NCBI GenBank assembly: GCA_028820655.1 | Contig: JAPPIK010000005.1 | Span: 1 to 64,000, forward strand | Reading direction: 5' to 3' | From: Candidatus Poribacteria bacterium | GTDB lineage: Bacteria > Poribacteria > WGA-4E > JAJDTR01 | Length of the DNA: 64,000 nucleotides | Part shown: piece by piece, positions 1 through 8,715 of the stretch | Layout: every line of letters begins with the position of its first letter | Numbering within the stretch: the stretch's first letter is position 1 | The notes under the pieces: generated by a model | What the model was told of the DNA's origin: nothing | Seen by the model: the letters and a program-made list of their open reading frames with translations, nothing else | The model's database searches: none | Made by a program: the position numbers and the translations under genes

Positions 1-640
1 CTGACAGATTGTGGTACAGATTTCCTTCTCTAAGACTCGTTTTGAAAAAGTGTTACTTGGTAGCGTGCCATTATCCCGGTCGGGATAATTCTTTCAGCAA
101 GTAACACTCTTGTACCGCAAACTGTTAGTTTGCGGATCAAAATCTGACAGATTGTGGTACAGATTTCCTTCTCTAAGACTCGTTTTGAAAAAGTGTTATT
201 TCGTAGCGCCCCATCATTCCTGTCGCGATAATTCTTTCAGCAGGTAACTCGCTTGTACCGCAAACTGTTAGTTTGCGGATCACAATCTAACAGATTGTGC
301 TACAGATTTCCTTCTCTAAGACTCGTTTTGAAAAAGTGTTACTTGAGAGCGTGCCATTATCCCTGTCGGAATGATTCATTCAGCAAGCAACACTCTTGTA
401 CCGCAAACTGTTAGTTTGCGGATCACAATCTAACAGATTGTGCTACAGATTTCCTTCTCTAAGACTCGTTTTGAAAAAGTGTTATTTGGTAGCGCCCCAT
501 TATCCCTGTCGCGATAATTCTTTCAGCAGGTAACTCGCTTGTACCGCAAACTGTTCGTTTGCGATTACAATCCATCAGCGGGACACATTCATATTTCGCT
601 CTATGACTAGCTTTTTGAGAGTGTTACTTCGTAGCGTTCC
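1..640. repeat. Tandem array of a 143-bp hairpin-rich repeat
   Basis: Units start at 1, 144, 287 and 430, so the period is exactly 143 bp. A diverged partial fifth copy runs from about 572 to 640. Each unit holds several inverted repeats. In unit 1 there is an 11-bp outer stem (49-59 with 98-108) around an 8-bp stem (70-77 with 82-89), then an 8-bp stem (115-122 with 128-135). At 281-299 the junction forms another 8-bp stem. Units 1 and 3 resemble each other and units 2 and 4 resemble each other in the segment about 50 to 115 bp into the unit, which suggests duplication of a 286-bp dimer. No plausible ORF crosses the array. The array may extend left of the window. Confidence 0.95.
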
Positions 641-1185
641 TTGGAGAAACCCGATATGTCAATACGCAGAAAAACGAAGTTTCACGAACCTCACGGAACT
701 GACCACATTCTTACTGGAACCCGCGCCACTACGGGATTCCACGCCAATTTGCGCCGCACAAGAAAAACGTCGTTTACAAACCATCAAGGGGCACATACGA
801 TAACCAATAAACCGAACACCCTTAAATATACGCGCGCACAATAGCGCACTAACGTAATACCGGGCATATCCTGCTTGAAGCCGCGTCCGGGGTGCATTAG
901 AGCGCGATTCTCGATTCTGTGCGACGTGTGCGCTATCCTTCGGACTGCACCGTAGGTGATTAACTGACATCAAGCGAACGAATAGATTGATTGACCGATA
1001 GCAGTTTCCGCCGTAGCGATCCCATAGAGATTCTAGTGCGGTGGAAGTCCTATAGAGATCTTTCGTTGTTCCCTACCACCGAGTTGGGAGGATTTGAGCG
1101 CTCGATTGCCTAAGTCCTAGCTCGATTTCTTATTCCACGCAATTCTGATGCGCCAGAAATACCTCAGTCGGGAAAGTGATACCAA
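641..1185. other. Intergenic region without a recognisable gene
   Basis: Short ORFs of 60 to 104 codons exist on both strands. They overlap one another, lack ribosome-binding sites, and have Arg/Cys/Ser-rich compositions typical of chance ORFs. No tRNA, riboswitch or transposon end was recognised. Confidence 0.5.
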
Positions 1186-1213
1186 TTGACGCTGTCCAAA
1201 GCCAACTTATTAT
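1186..1213 (+). promoter_or_regulatory. Probable sigma-70-type promoter of the cytochrome gene
   Basis: TTGACG (1186-1191) and TATTAT (1208-1213) are separated by 16 bp. Each hexamer matches consensus at 5 of 6 positions. The ATG of the cytochrome gene is 35 bp downstream. Confidence 0.55.
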
Positions 1214-1247
1214 GCTGAAACTGCTTTAAAGAGGAGATGAATTCATA

Positions 1248-2324
1248 ATGTCCACCGCAACAAGCACAATCATGGGGCTTGTCTTTCTAGTTCTCGGAAA
1301 CGCCTCGGTTTTCCTGATGTACAAGCTCTGGGGATATCCGTTCGATAAGGAAACCCGGACAAGCTCCGCGCCTCCCGCACTCATGTTGATACACCGTCTG
1401 ATCGGTTACGCCTACGCAATACTTTATGTGTTCATGATGTGGCACATGGTGCCCCGCTTGTGGAACTATCAGATTGAACTGCCGCCCCGCACGGTTGCTC
1501 ACTTAATGCTGGGAATCACGATTGGCGTGCTGCTTCTCGTGAAAATTGCCATCCTCCGCTTTTTCAGACATTTTGAGGAAGCGATGCCATATCTCGGAAC
1601 AACACTTTTACTGTGCACTTGGCTCCTAATCGGCCTCTCCGCACCCTTTAGTCTCCGCGAAACGACGCTCCAGACCAGTGCGTTCAGCGAAGCCGGAATG
1701 CAAAGAACGCGTAAACTCTTGACTAATGCCGGCTTACCTCCGGAAGCGCCGCTCGACCAACTCGCGACCAAGCGGAAACTTAGGGACGGTCAAAATACAC
1801 TTCGGAAAAAATGTGTTCAGTGCCATGACATGCGTACAATCTTGGCGCGCCCGCGAATCCCGTCCGACTGGGTTCGGTTGGTCAATCGAATGACGATAAA
1901 ACCGGTGATTGGAGAGCCGATCGGGGAAAAGGAATCATGGGCAGTATCGGCATATCTAATCGCAATCACACCCGATTTGCAAATCTCCGTGAAGGAACAA
2001 AGGAAACAGCAAATGCAGACGGGCATGGCGCAGGTGGCGTTTCAGGCCGCGTCGATCGCGTCTCCCGATGCGCCAGAAGACCTTGACAGCGCCGTAGTCC
2101 AGGATCCGGTTGACGGGAGTTACGATCCGGAGGAGGCACAGATACTCTTTGAGGACACGTGCTCCCAATGCCACCCTCTATCAGACGTTGACATCGCGCC
2201 CCCAACGAACGAAGCGGAAACCGGCGAGCTAATATCACGGATGATTGACAACGGTCTTTTTCTTTTAGAGGAGGAAATTGAGATTATTGCCCGCTACCTC
2301 AACGAAACCTACGTGAATCAATAA
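1248..2324 (+). CDS. Membrane protein with b-type-like helical domain and two c-type haem sites
   Basis: Residues 1-135 form about four hydrophobic helices (roughly 5-25, 48-70, 83-103 and 113-133) with several His residues (H49, H66, H85, H108), as in small membrane cytochrome b domains. The soluble part has two c-type haem motifs, CVQCH at 189-193 and CSQCH at 305-309. Each is followed by a short helical stretch ending in an aromatic-rich segment, as in small cytochrome c domains. The likely role is electron transfer from the quinone pool to a periplasmic acceptor; this is inference. The haem c domains should face the periplasm. An AAGAGGAG ribosome-binding site lies 10 bp before the ATG. 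I do not recognise a named family for the full chain. Binding of haem b by the N-terminal domain is the least certain part. Confidence 0.75.
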   Translation: MSTATSTIMGLVFLVLGNASVFLMYKLWGYPFDKETRTSSAPPALMLIHRLIGYAYAILYVFMMWHMVPRLWNYQIELPPRTVAHLMLGITIGVLLLVKIAILRFFRHFEEAMPYLGTTLLLCTWLLIGLSAPFSLRETTLQTSAFSEAGMQRTRKLLTNAGLPPEAPLDQLATKRKLRDGQNTLRKKCVQCHDMRTILARPRIPSDWVRLVNRMTIKPVIGEPIGEKESWAVSAYLIAITPDLQISVKEQRKQQMQTGMAQVAFQAASIASPDAPEDLDSAVVQDPVDGSYDPEEAQILFEDTCSQCHPLSDVDIAPPTNEAETGELISRMIDNGLFLLEEEIEIIARYLNETYVNQ

Positions 2325-2467
2325 ACTACTCTGCCGCAGTTCGGGTTCTGACTATTTAGCCAGGTTCTGTCGCGCCGACTGGAAGCTTTGATTTGCCGGC
2401 AGAAACGCTGACTCATATTGAATTTCTATGTGCACATGTTTTCTCATCTTCTCAATCCTTGATTTCC

Positions 2468-3340
2468 ATGACTCCATTCCAGAAGGTTCACGAATACTTG
2501 AGACGTACGGGAAAGCGGCCCAAAAAGCGTCTCAGCCAAAATTTCTTAATTGATCCAAACGTTCTGCCGGTTATCTTGGAAGCTTTACAGATAGAAGATG
2601 CCGATCTCGTCCTTGAAATTGGAACGGGACTCGGATATCTTACCAAGGCATTGGGAGACAATGCGAAAACGGTGGTCGGTGTTGAGATCGATTCCGATCT
2701 ATACGCGGAGTTACAAAGCGAGTCTATTGACCATCCACGAATTCGTCTTGTTCATGCTGATTTTCTCAAGCTGAACCTCTTTCCAATCTTCAGCGGTGTG
2801 TGCCGCCCTAACGCCAAAGTCGTTGGCAATCTACCGTATCATATTACCACCCCAATTCTCTGGAAATTATTGGGACATCACAAATCGATCGGTAGTTGCG
2901 TGTTGATGATGCAGACAGAGGTCGCCCAACGTGTGGTTGCTTCGCCGGGTGGAAAAGACTACGGTGCACTTTCTGTGGCAGTTTCCTACTACGCCAAGTC
3001 CAATATCATTCGTTCTTTCTCATCAAATCAGTTTTATCCCGCTCCGAGCGTGGACTCGTCGTTAGTCCGACTAAGCATAGAAGAATCCCCCACTGTTGAG
3101 GTTGAGAACGAAGCGCTTTTCTTCCGAATTCTTCGCTCTGCGTTTCAATTTCGGCGGAAGATGCTGCGGAATGCAATGCTAAGAGGCGGGCTAGCAGTAT
3201 CGAGTGAAGTGCTTGATGACATCTTTGATGAACTCCGTATTGACGGCCGCCGCCGTGGTGAAACATTGAACATTCTTGAGTTTGCATCTCTTGCAAACGC
3301 CGTAAGCCGCATAACAACGCGGACACAGACAGCACGCTGA
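2468..3340 (+). CDS. rsmA: 16S rRNA dimethyladenosine transferase RsmA (KsgA)
   Basis: RsmA dimethylates two adjacent adenosines in the 3' terminal hairpin of 16S rRNA during 30S maturation. The protein has the family's N-terminal SQNFL segment, the SAM-binding motif I (LEIGTGLGYL), an acidic motif II (VGVEID), and the catalytic NLPYHI motif, followed by the small helical C-terminal domain. An in-frame TTG at 2393 would add 25 residues with no family resemblance. The ATG at 2468 gives 290 residues, the usual length, and begins just before the conserved region, so it is preferred. It stands alone on its strand, with no close operon partner. Confidence 0.95.
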   Translation: MTPFQKVHEYLRRTGKRPKKRLSQNFLIDPNVLPVILEALQIEDADLVLEIGTGLGYLTKALGDNAKTVVGVEIDSDLYAELQSESIDHPRIRLVHADFLKLNLFPIFSGVCRPNAKVVGNLPYHITTPILWKLLGHHKSIGSCVLMMQTEVAQRVVASPGGKDYGALSVAVSYYAKSNIIRSFSSNQFYPAPSVDSSLVRLSIEESPTVEVENEALFFRILRSAFQFRRKMLRNAMLRGGLAVSSEVLDDIFDELRIDGRRRGETLNILEFASLANAVSRITTRTQTAR

Positions 3341-3537
3341 GCTAGTCTTGCCCGCATCTACGCAAAAAGAGTTGACCAAGCCCATCTCCATTATGTAGAA
3401 TAAATCACGCCGTGCGCTAGACCGTACGACATTCGAAAGCAACCTTCTTCTAAGTGCAATTGAGACTGAACTGTGCGATTCAGACGATCCTTGGGGCAAC
3501 GATGATTTGAAGAAGACTTTAGCTACAGGAGAGTCGC

Positions 3538-4248
3538 ATGCTCAATTCTGGTGAGATTCAGCAGTTTGAAAGAGACGGTTATTTTGTCATTCGGCGTCTG
3601 CTCAAAGGTGATTTGCTGGATCGTATACGTGAAGCATTCGATCGGTTGGATGGCTATCACAATCTGCTCGATCGAGATATGACATTTCTTGAAGTTGCCG
3701 CAATGCCGACACTATTGAATCCGATAAAGTCTTTGCTCTGTCCTCACCCTCATCTGCTACAGTTCGATGGTGTTGATCGAGCCCCTGGTAGTGGAGATCA
3801 GCGGTGGCATTCGGATTTCAAGTTCCGTTGCAATAAACCCTTAATGCTCAATGTCGGCATCTACCTAGATGAGCTAACAGTGGAGAACGGTCCGATTTGG
3901 GTCACTCCGGGATCACATCGTGATAGCGATTCACCTCCCGATCCTGACGTGGATGGTATCCCACTCGTTCTTCCCGAAGGCTCGGCGGTCATTTTCGACT
4001 GTACCCTCGCTCACAAAGGCGGTGGCAATAAATCGGACGGACCCCGCAGGGCAGTTTTCCCTACCTACGGACATTACTGGATGAAGCGCTTTGAAACGTG
4101 GATGCCCTACGCAACACGCGAGCGATTTCCTAATGCGTCGCCCGAGATGCAGCAATTACTCGGAATCCAACTTCATGCCCCAAGTGACTACGGCGGGTAC
4201 GACGAAACGCGCATTATGCGGAAGAACTTGGACGGTGAGTGGGAATGA
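3538..4248 (+). CDS. Phytanoyl-CoA dioxygenase (PhyH) family oxygenase
   Basis: A 236-residue Fe(II)/2-oxoglutarate-dependent oxygenase of the double-stranded beta-helix fold. The HxD metal motif is seen in RWHSDFKF and the distal His in LAHKGGGN. An Arg follows (PRRAVFP), as expected for 2-oxoglutarate binding. VENGPIWVTPGSH is the usual strand before the second His. The substrate cannot be told from sequence; PhyH relatives in environmental bacteria are diverse. A GGAG ribosome-binding site lies a few bases before the ATG. The next gene downstream starts about 95 bp later on the same strand and is functionally unrelated by sequence. Confidence 0.88.
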   Translation: MLNSGEIQQFERDGYFVIRRLLKGDLLDRIREAFDRLDGYHNLLDRDMTFLEVAAMPTLLNPIKSLLCPHPHLLQFDGVDRAPGSGDQRWHSDFKFRCNKPLMLNVGIYLDELTVENGPIWVTPGSHRDSDSPPDPDVDGIPLVLPEGSAVIFDCTLAHKGGGNKSDGPRRAVFPTYGHYWMKRFETWMPYATRERFPNASPEMQQLLGIQLHAPSDYGGYDETRIMRKNLDGEWE

Positions 4249-4342
4249 TTCAACCAGCAGATCGCGGGTATGTTACCTTGACACTCTCCCATAGATGGAA
4301 TCTGCCGCCAGAAACAAATCTTGTGACGAGGAGTTTGTGCGA

Positions 4343-6358
4343 ATGAAAAAAGTGTGCATATCCCTGTCCACCGTGCTCTGCATTGGAATTCTCCTTGGTG
4401 TCAATACAGGTTTTGCAGTGAGTTTTCTGAAACTCGAACGCGAATTTTCCGGTAAGGGCTCAACCGACGGTGCTTTTGGCGCGAATATCCATGTCGCGTT
4501 TGATGCCGAAGGACAGATTTATGTGAGTGATTCAGACAACCGATTGATACAAAAGCTCTCCCCCAACGGCGAATTCCTCATGCAAATTCCCGAAGAACCG
4601 CAAGCGATTGACAACAAGCTAAAGAAACCGGGCGATATCGCAGTTGATGAAAACGGGAATATCTATGTTGCAGAGACCACCGCACACCATATTGCTGAAA
4701 CTGCAGATCCAAAGATATATATGTTTGCGCCCTGTGTGCACAAATTCGACCCTGGCGGTAACTTAATTTACACCTACTTTGTCGATCCGATCGACGTGCG
4801 TCCAAAGCAGGCCTTGGCTGCTAGTTTAATCGTGGATGAAGAAGGAAAAACAGCATTTGGCATTCAGCCAAAAGGCCATGACCGCGCACTTCTGATCGCC
4901 GTGAATAGTCAGAACCAACTCTTCGTGCTTGATGCGAAAAGAGGGCGCATTCATAAATTTAACGCCGACGGTGAAAAATTGCATGTATTCGGGCGATATG
5001 GAGCGGGAAACGGCGAATTTGATCGCGACGCTTCCGACATTGCGATTGACACACGAGACAACGTATTGATTGCGGACACAGGCAATCATCGAGTAGTCAA
5101 GTTCAATTCGGGAGGCCAGTTTATCCTAAACTTCGGTGTGAAGGGACGCAATGATGGTCAATTCACAAAGCCCATTGCAGTCGCCCCTCTGATTACGGGC
5201 GAAATCCTCGTCAAGGATTCTAGCCAATACAAGCGGCATTTGGGCGAGTTACCGAGCGGCGGCGTTTTGAGCCTTATTCCACCAACAACTGCGGGAATAC
5301 AGGATCTGGTCATTCAATCTGGGCGATCCCGCTCCGCACTACTCGGCGGTGGATTCACGAATCAGTCCAATTTCGATGCCTTGAATCGCCGCATCCGTTT
5401 GCTGGAAGAGGCCGAATACAGACGTTACTTTTCCGAATATTTTGATGATAACGAAGAAGGAGATAAGGACGAAAACAAGAAGGAAGAAGATGAGGATTTG
5501 AAAGCGGCAACGATCCGAGCCACCGTATATCACAACGTGATCATGCGCGTGCAGAGATTTGATGGCAACGGGAAATACCTCGGGCGGATAATATATCAAA
5601 TTGACAAACAAGACGAAGAAAATCGGGATGTCGCCTTTCTCACACTGGATGCTCTCGGAAACATCTACCTACGAGATGGAAGCGACTTTGTCATACGTCA
5701 ATATTCGGTAGAAGGGTTTAGCCTTAATCCATCTCGGATGGATGGACTCTACAACGCACGTGCAGCCACTGTTGACAATAGGTTTTCGGAGGATTATGAA
5801 GATATAGATCCTAACACTGATATTCAAGACGATATTACACAGTTGGAGTTGAGCAACGCATTTCTATGGAATTACAATCTATCTGAACGTTGGAGTTTGA
5901 TGTTCGCCGATACGCTTGTCTACAGTGAACTGGACGAGCGATACCTTACGCCGCCAAAAGCGGAGGACAGCTATGACCTTCAGACGAAGTCGCTGTCGAA
6001 CACGCTCGCAGCCAACCTTAAGTTTATCACCGATCCTAACCCATATCGTTATCAAGAATTGAATGTCTATTTGGAACGAATAGATGGAACGTCAGATCTC
6101 GACCAGGAAGCGATATTCCAAGAAGTCAACAGACAGCGTCAGGACAGCGAAGGTGATGCCAGCGCACTCTCCGTAGGATTGAATTGGGACATACTGTCTA
6201 GAGCAAATCTCTGGATGGAATATGCAAACTTCAATCCCGCAGACACAAGCCGTAATTATGTTCGCCGCTATTTTGATGTATCGGGAGATCTCTACGAAGT
6301 GTTCGGAAGTCGCAATGAAATGAAGAAGCTTGCCGGTGAATTGACTATTAAATTTTGA
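4343..6358 (+). CDS. Secreted NHL-repeat protein with possible beta-barrel C-terminus
   Basis: The ATG at 4343 follows AGGAG and begins a clear signal peptide (MKKVCISLSTVLCIGILLG...), so it is preferred over the ORF's first ATG at 4295. The mature protein starts with NHL-type propeller repeats (GQIYVSDSDNRLIQKL, GNIYVAETT, NVLIADTGNHRVVKF). Next is a very acidic linker near residues 370-390 rich in D, E and K, then two more propeller-like segments (GNIYLRDGSDFVIRQ). The last 190 residues have alternating hydrophobic and aromatic strands and end in TIKF, as in outer-membrane beta-barrel proteins. NHL propellers usually bind ligands or partners. The barrel reading is my inference. No enzymatic motif was seen. 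Confidence 0.75.
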   Translation: MKKVCISLSTVLCIGILLGVNTGFAVSFLKLEREFSGKGSTDGAFGANIHVAFDAEGQIYVSDSDNRLIQKLSPNGEFLMQIPEEPQAIDNKLKKPGDIAVDENGNIYVAETTAHHIAETADPKIYMFAPCVHKFDPGGNLIYTYFVDPIDVRPKQALAASLIVDEEGKTAFGIQPKGHDRALLIAVNSQNQLFVLDAKRGRIHKFNADGEKLHVFGRYGAGNGEFDRDASDIAIDTRDNVLIADTGNHRVVKFNSGGQFILNFGVKGRNDGQFTKPIAVAPLITGEILVKDSSQYKRHLGELPSGGVLSLIPPTTAGIQDLVIQSGRSRSALLGGGFTNQSNFDALNRRIRLLEEAEYRRYFSEYFDDNEEGDKDENKKEEDEDLKAATIRATVYHNVIMRVQRFDGNGKYLGRIIYQIDKQDEENRDVAFLTLDALGNIYLRDGSDFVIRQYSVEGFSLNPSRMDGLYNARAATVDNRFSEDYEDIDPNTDIQDDITQLELSNAFLWNYNLSERWSLMFADTLVYSELDERYLTPPKAEDSYDLQTKSLSNTLAANLKFITDPNPYRYQELNVYLERIDGTSDLDQEAIFQEVNRQRQDSEGDASALSVGLNWDILSRANLWMEYANFNPADTSRNYVRRYFDVSGDLYEVFGSRNEMKKLAGELTIKF

Positions 6359-6479
6359 ACTCCACCCAGATCAGGTTGTCTCGCATTCCAGTTCCAAATC
6401 TGAATCTAGTTGCTCGCAGGTATCCTGCAGCCCAACTCACGACGGCGACACTGATATAATTCCCTGGCTGCAACCTGAA

Positions 6480-7349
6480 ATGGTTACAGAAAGGGCGATG
6501 GATAACACGGTACATAAGGACTATCAATATATCGCGGTAGAACCGATTTCGGGCGCCCTCGGCGCGGAAATCAGGGGACCAAATCTTTCTGAGTCGCTAA
6601 AACCCGTTGCAATTGCGGAGATTCGCGGCGCTCTCCTCGATCATCTCGTGATCTTCTTCCCGGATCAAGAACTTACCCCCCGCGAGCAACTTTCATTCGC
6701 CCAATACTTTGGATCACCAATGGAATACCCGCAATTGAAAGGTCTTCCAGAGAGTCCGTTGGTCACGGCTGTGACCAAAATGGAGCAGGAGCGCACAAAT
6801 TTTGGCGGGGTGTGGCATTCGGACACCACGTATCTCGAATTCCCGCCCGCCGCAAGCATGCTCTATGCGGTAGAGATTCCGCCGCATGGTGGTGACACGC
6901 TGTTCGCTAATCAGTACCTTGCCTACGAAACCCTTTCAAATGGCCTTAAAGAAACACTTGATAGTCTTGTTGCGGTAAATGTGTCCACGAAGCCCGAGGT
7001 GTCCAAGACACGGGAGCACCGCTTGCGTGAGGCGGGCGACAAATTGAAGTCGCTTGTAAGCAAGCATCCGGTCGTGCGCACGCATCCGGAGACTGGTCGG
7101 AAAGCCTTATATATTAATAATGCACACACGCTAAATCTTGAGGGATGGACCGAAGAGGAGAGCCTACCGCTGCTGAACTTTCTCTTCAGCCACCAAGTAA
7201 AACCGGAATTTACCTGTCGTTTCCGCTGGAGCAAGGGCTGCCTAGCCTTCTGGGATAATCGCTGTACTCAACACCACCCGGTGAACGACTATCAGGGCTA
7301 TCGCAGGGTCATGCATCGCGTCACATTGGCTGGAGACAAACCCCGTTGA
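6480..7349 (+). CDS. TauD/TfdA-family Fe(II)/2-oxoglutarate dioxygenase
   Basis: The 289-residue chain has the TauD signature: HSDTTYLEFPP with the HxD metal pair, the distal His in FWDNRCTQHHPV, and the 2-oxoglutarate Arg in RVMHRVTL. Family members hydroxylate taurine, alkyl sulfates, aryloxyacetates and other small acids; the substrate here is unknown. No sulfur-transport genes lie nearby, so a taurine role is not supported. The ATG at 6480 has no clear ribosome-binding site. An in-frame ATG at 6498 follows AAAGGG but too closely, so the true start is uncertain by six codons. It converges with the PhyH gene at 7491-8360. Confidence 0.88.
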   Translation: MVTERAMDNTVHKDYQYIAVEPISGALGAEIRGPNLSESLKPVAIAEIRGALLDHLVIFFPDQELTPREQLSFAQYFGSPMEYPQLKGLPESPLVTAVTKMEQERTNFGGVWHSDTTYLEFPPAASMLYAVEIPPHGGDTLFANQYLAYETLSNGLKETLDSLVAVNVSTKPEVSKTREHRLREAGDKLKSLVSKHPVVRTHPETGRKALYINNAHTLNLEGWTEEESLPLLNFLFSHQVKPEFTCRFRWSKGCLAFWDNRCTQHHPVNDYQGYRRVMHRVTLAGDKPR

Positions 7350-7490
7350 GCCGAAGATTGGAAATCCGAAAAAGATCCGGTTCTCGTTCATTTCAGTCTG
7401 ACAGGTGCAAACCATCCGTCGACTCAGAGGGAGGCCTGGTAATTCACCCATAAACGCACTGTACCCACCACCTTGACTTCCATTGCTCGT

Positions 7491-8360
7491 CTAACTCAAA
7501 ACTACATCATCGGTCATTGCGATGGATTTGGTGTGGAAGATTTGGTCTTTCGCGAGTAACTCCTTGGTCTCGGGTGATAAGCGGTTCATTACACCGGCCG
7601 GCAGGTTTAGGTCGCCGTCACTCATGTAAGCCAACAAATACTGTGTAGAATAACGCAGGACTAGAAAACGACGCATACGGTCCTTGGCCTTCCATTTCAA
7701 TCCGCCATGGCACACTTGGTCCGAAGCAATGATGACATCGCCGGCGTTCGGTGCAAGGTTAACTAGGCCGTGAGGCAAAATATTATTCGTGATACATTTG
7801 TCATAGTCGTAGTCAAATTCCGCCATTGTTTCATGTATGCCATCGGAAAACGGAATTGTGTTCTTGTGGGAACCCGGCAGCATAATTACACCGCCGTCGC
7901 CCGGGCGCACATCATCAAAATACCAGAAGATATTGAAGTAGTCGCAATATACCCTGTCCCCGTTCGGACTCGTCCAGTGAATGTCACGTGCAAAGCCGTT
8001 TCCTTCCAGCGATTGTTCACGCAGCGAATGAAGCGTCAGATAGGTGCATTCATGCGAATCTACCTTTAGATTACCTCGCATGAAACCGGGTTTCTCGGCT
8101 GTTAATTCCTTGATAATCGGCCACGTGGCGCGGTGCGTTACAAGCCTTTCAAGCGCCTTGTCGTATGCGAATGCGTGATAGTAGTGGTGAAACACGCCAC
8201 CTTGGTCGACATAGTCAAACTCACCCTTCAGTTCCTCGTGAGGTGTGGTCATTAGTCGGTCAATTGCATTCCGGGCTTCCTGCAACTCCTCCGGGCTCAT
8301 TGCATTGGGCAAGTAGAGATAACCGGCCGCATCGAACGTATAGCGTTGTTCCGGTGTCAT
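7491..8360 (-). CDS. Phytanoyl-CoA dioxygenase family protein, atypical metal motif
   Basis: The 289-residue chain has the PhyH architecture: N-terminal AAGYLYLPNAMSPEEL, a core with GGVIMLPGSHK, a distal His in VCHGGLKWK and an Arg in MRRFLVLRYS. At the place where the HxD metal motif is expected, the sequence reads DIHWTSPNG, so the carboxylate is replaced by Thr. Either the metal centre is altered, or an Asp nearby (NGD or YCDYF) takes over. The gene has a good GGAG ribosome-binding site before its ATG. Function and substrate are unknown. Confidence 0.8.
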   Translation of the reverse strand: MTPEQRYTFDAAGYLYLPNAMSPEELQEARNAIDRLMTTPHEELKGEFDYVDQGGVFHHYYHAFAYDKALERLVTHRATWPIIKELTAEKPGFMRGNLKVDSHECTYLTLHSLREQSLEGNGFARDIHWTSPNGDRVYCDYFNIFWYFDDVRPGDGGVIMLPGSHKNTIPFSDGIHETMAEFDYDYDKCITNNILPHGLVNLAPNAGDVIIASDQVCHGGLKWKAKDRMRRFLVLRYSTQYLLAYMSDGDLNLPAGVMNRLSPETKELLAKDQIFHTKSIAMTDDVVLS

Positions 8361-8715
8361 TCGATAGTCTCCTCTATTTACTGATCATCGGTTTGCGAAT
8401 CCGGCGTTAGGTCGAGGTTGGTTCATCATAGCACAGTTCATAACACACGATTATAATCGATGTACCACTAAAGTGCTATTCCTTCTTTGCGCTTTGATAT
8501 CAACTGTAGTGGTCGGTCACATTACCCGCATCGATGTCTGTTCCGCGCAAGACAGGAATTCCGCGACATGGGAATCGCAGATTGGTTTGGAGTGCTAAAT
8601 CCAAAACTTGATCTATGAGGGCGCCGAGCCACAGGATCAGCATGGCGTGTAATCCATCTCATTAGCTAATACACTTTTTGCATGAATTCGGTTTCTATCA
8701 GGTGGAGAGCGAAAA
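8361..8715. other. Divergent intergenic region
   Basis: This separates the minus-strand PhyH gene from the plus-strand kinase gene. A palindrome CGATTATAATCG lies near 8449-8460 and contains TATAAT on both strands. No convincing -35 partner was seen on either side, so I do not call a promoter. Nothing else was recognised. Confidence 0.4.

Noticed and set aside
1-640. CRISPR array
   Set aside because: The whole 143-bp unit is repeated with no unique spacers, and no cas genes are present.
659-973. A 104-codon minus-strand ORF
   Set aside because: No ribosome-binding site, Arg/Cys/Ser-rich chance composition, and it lies beside the repeat array.
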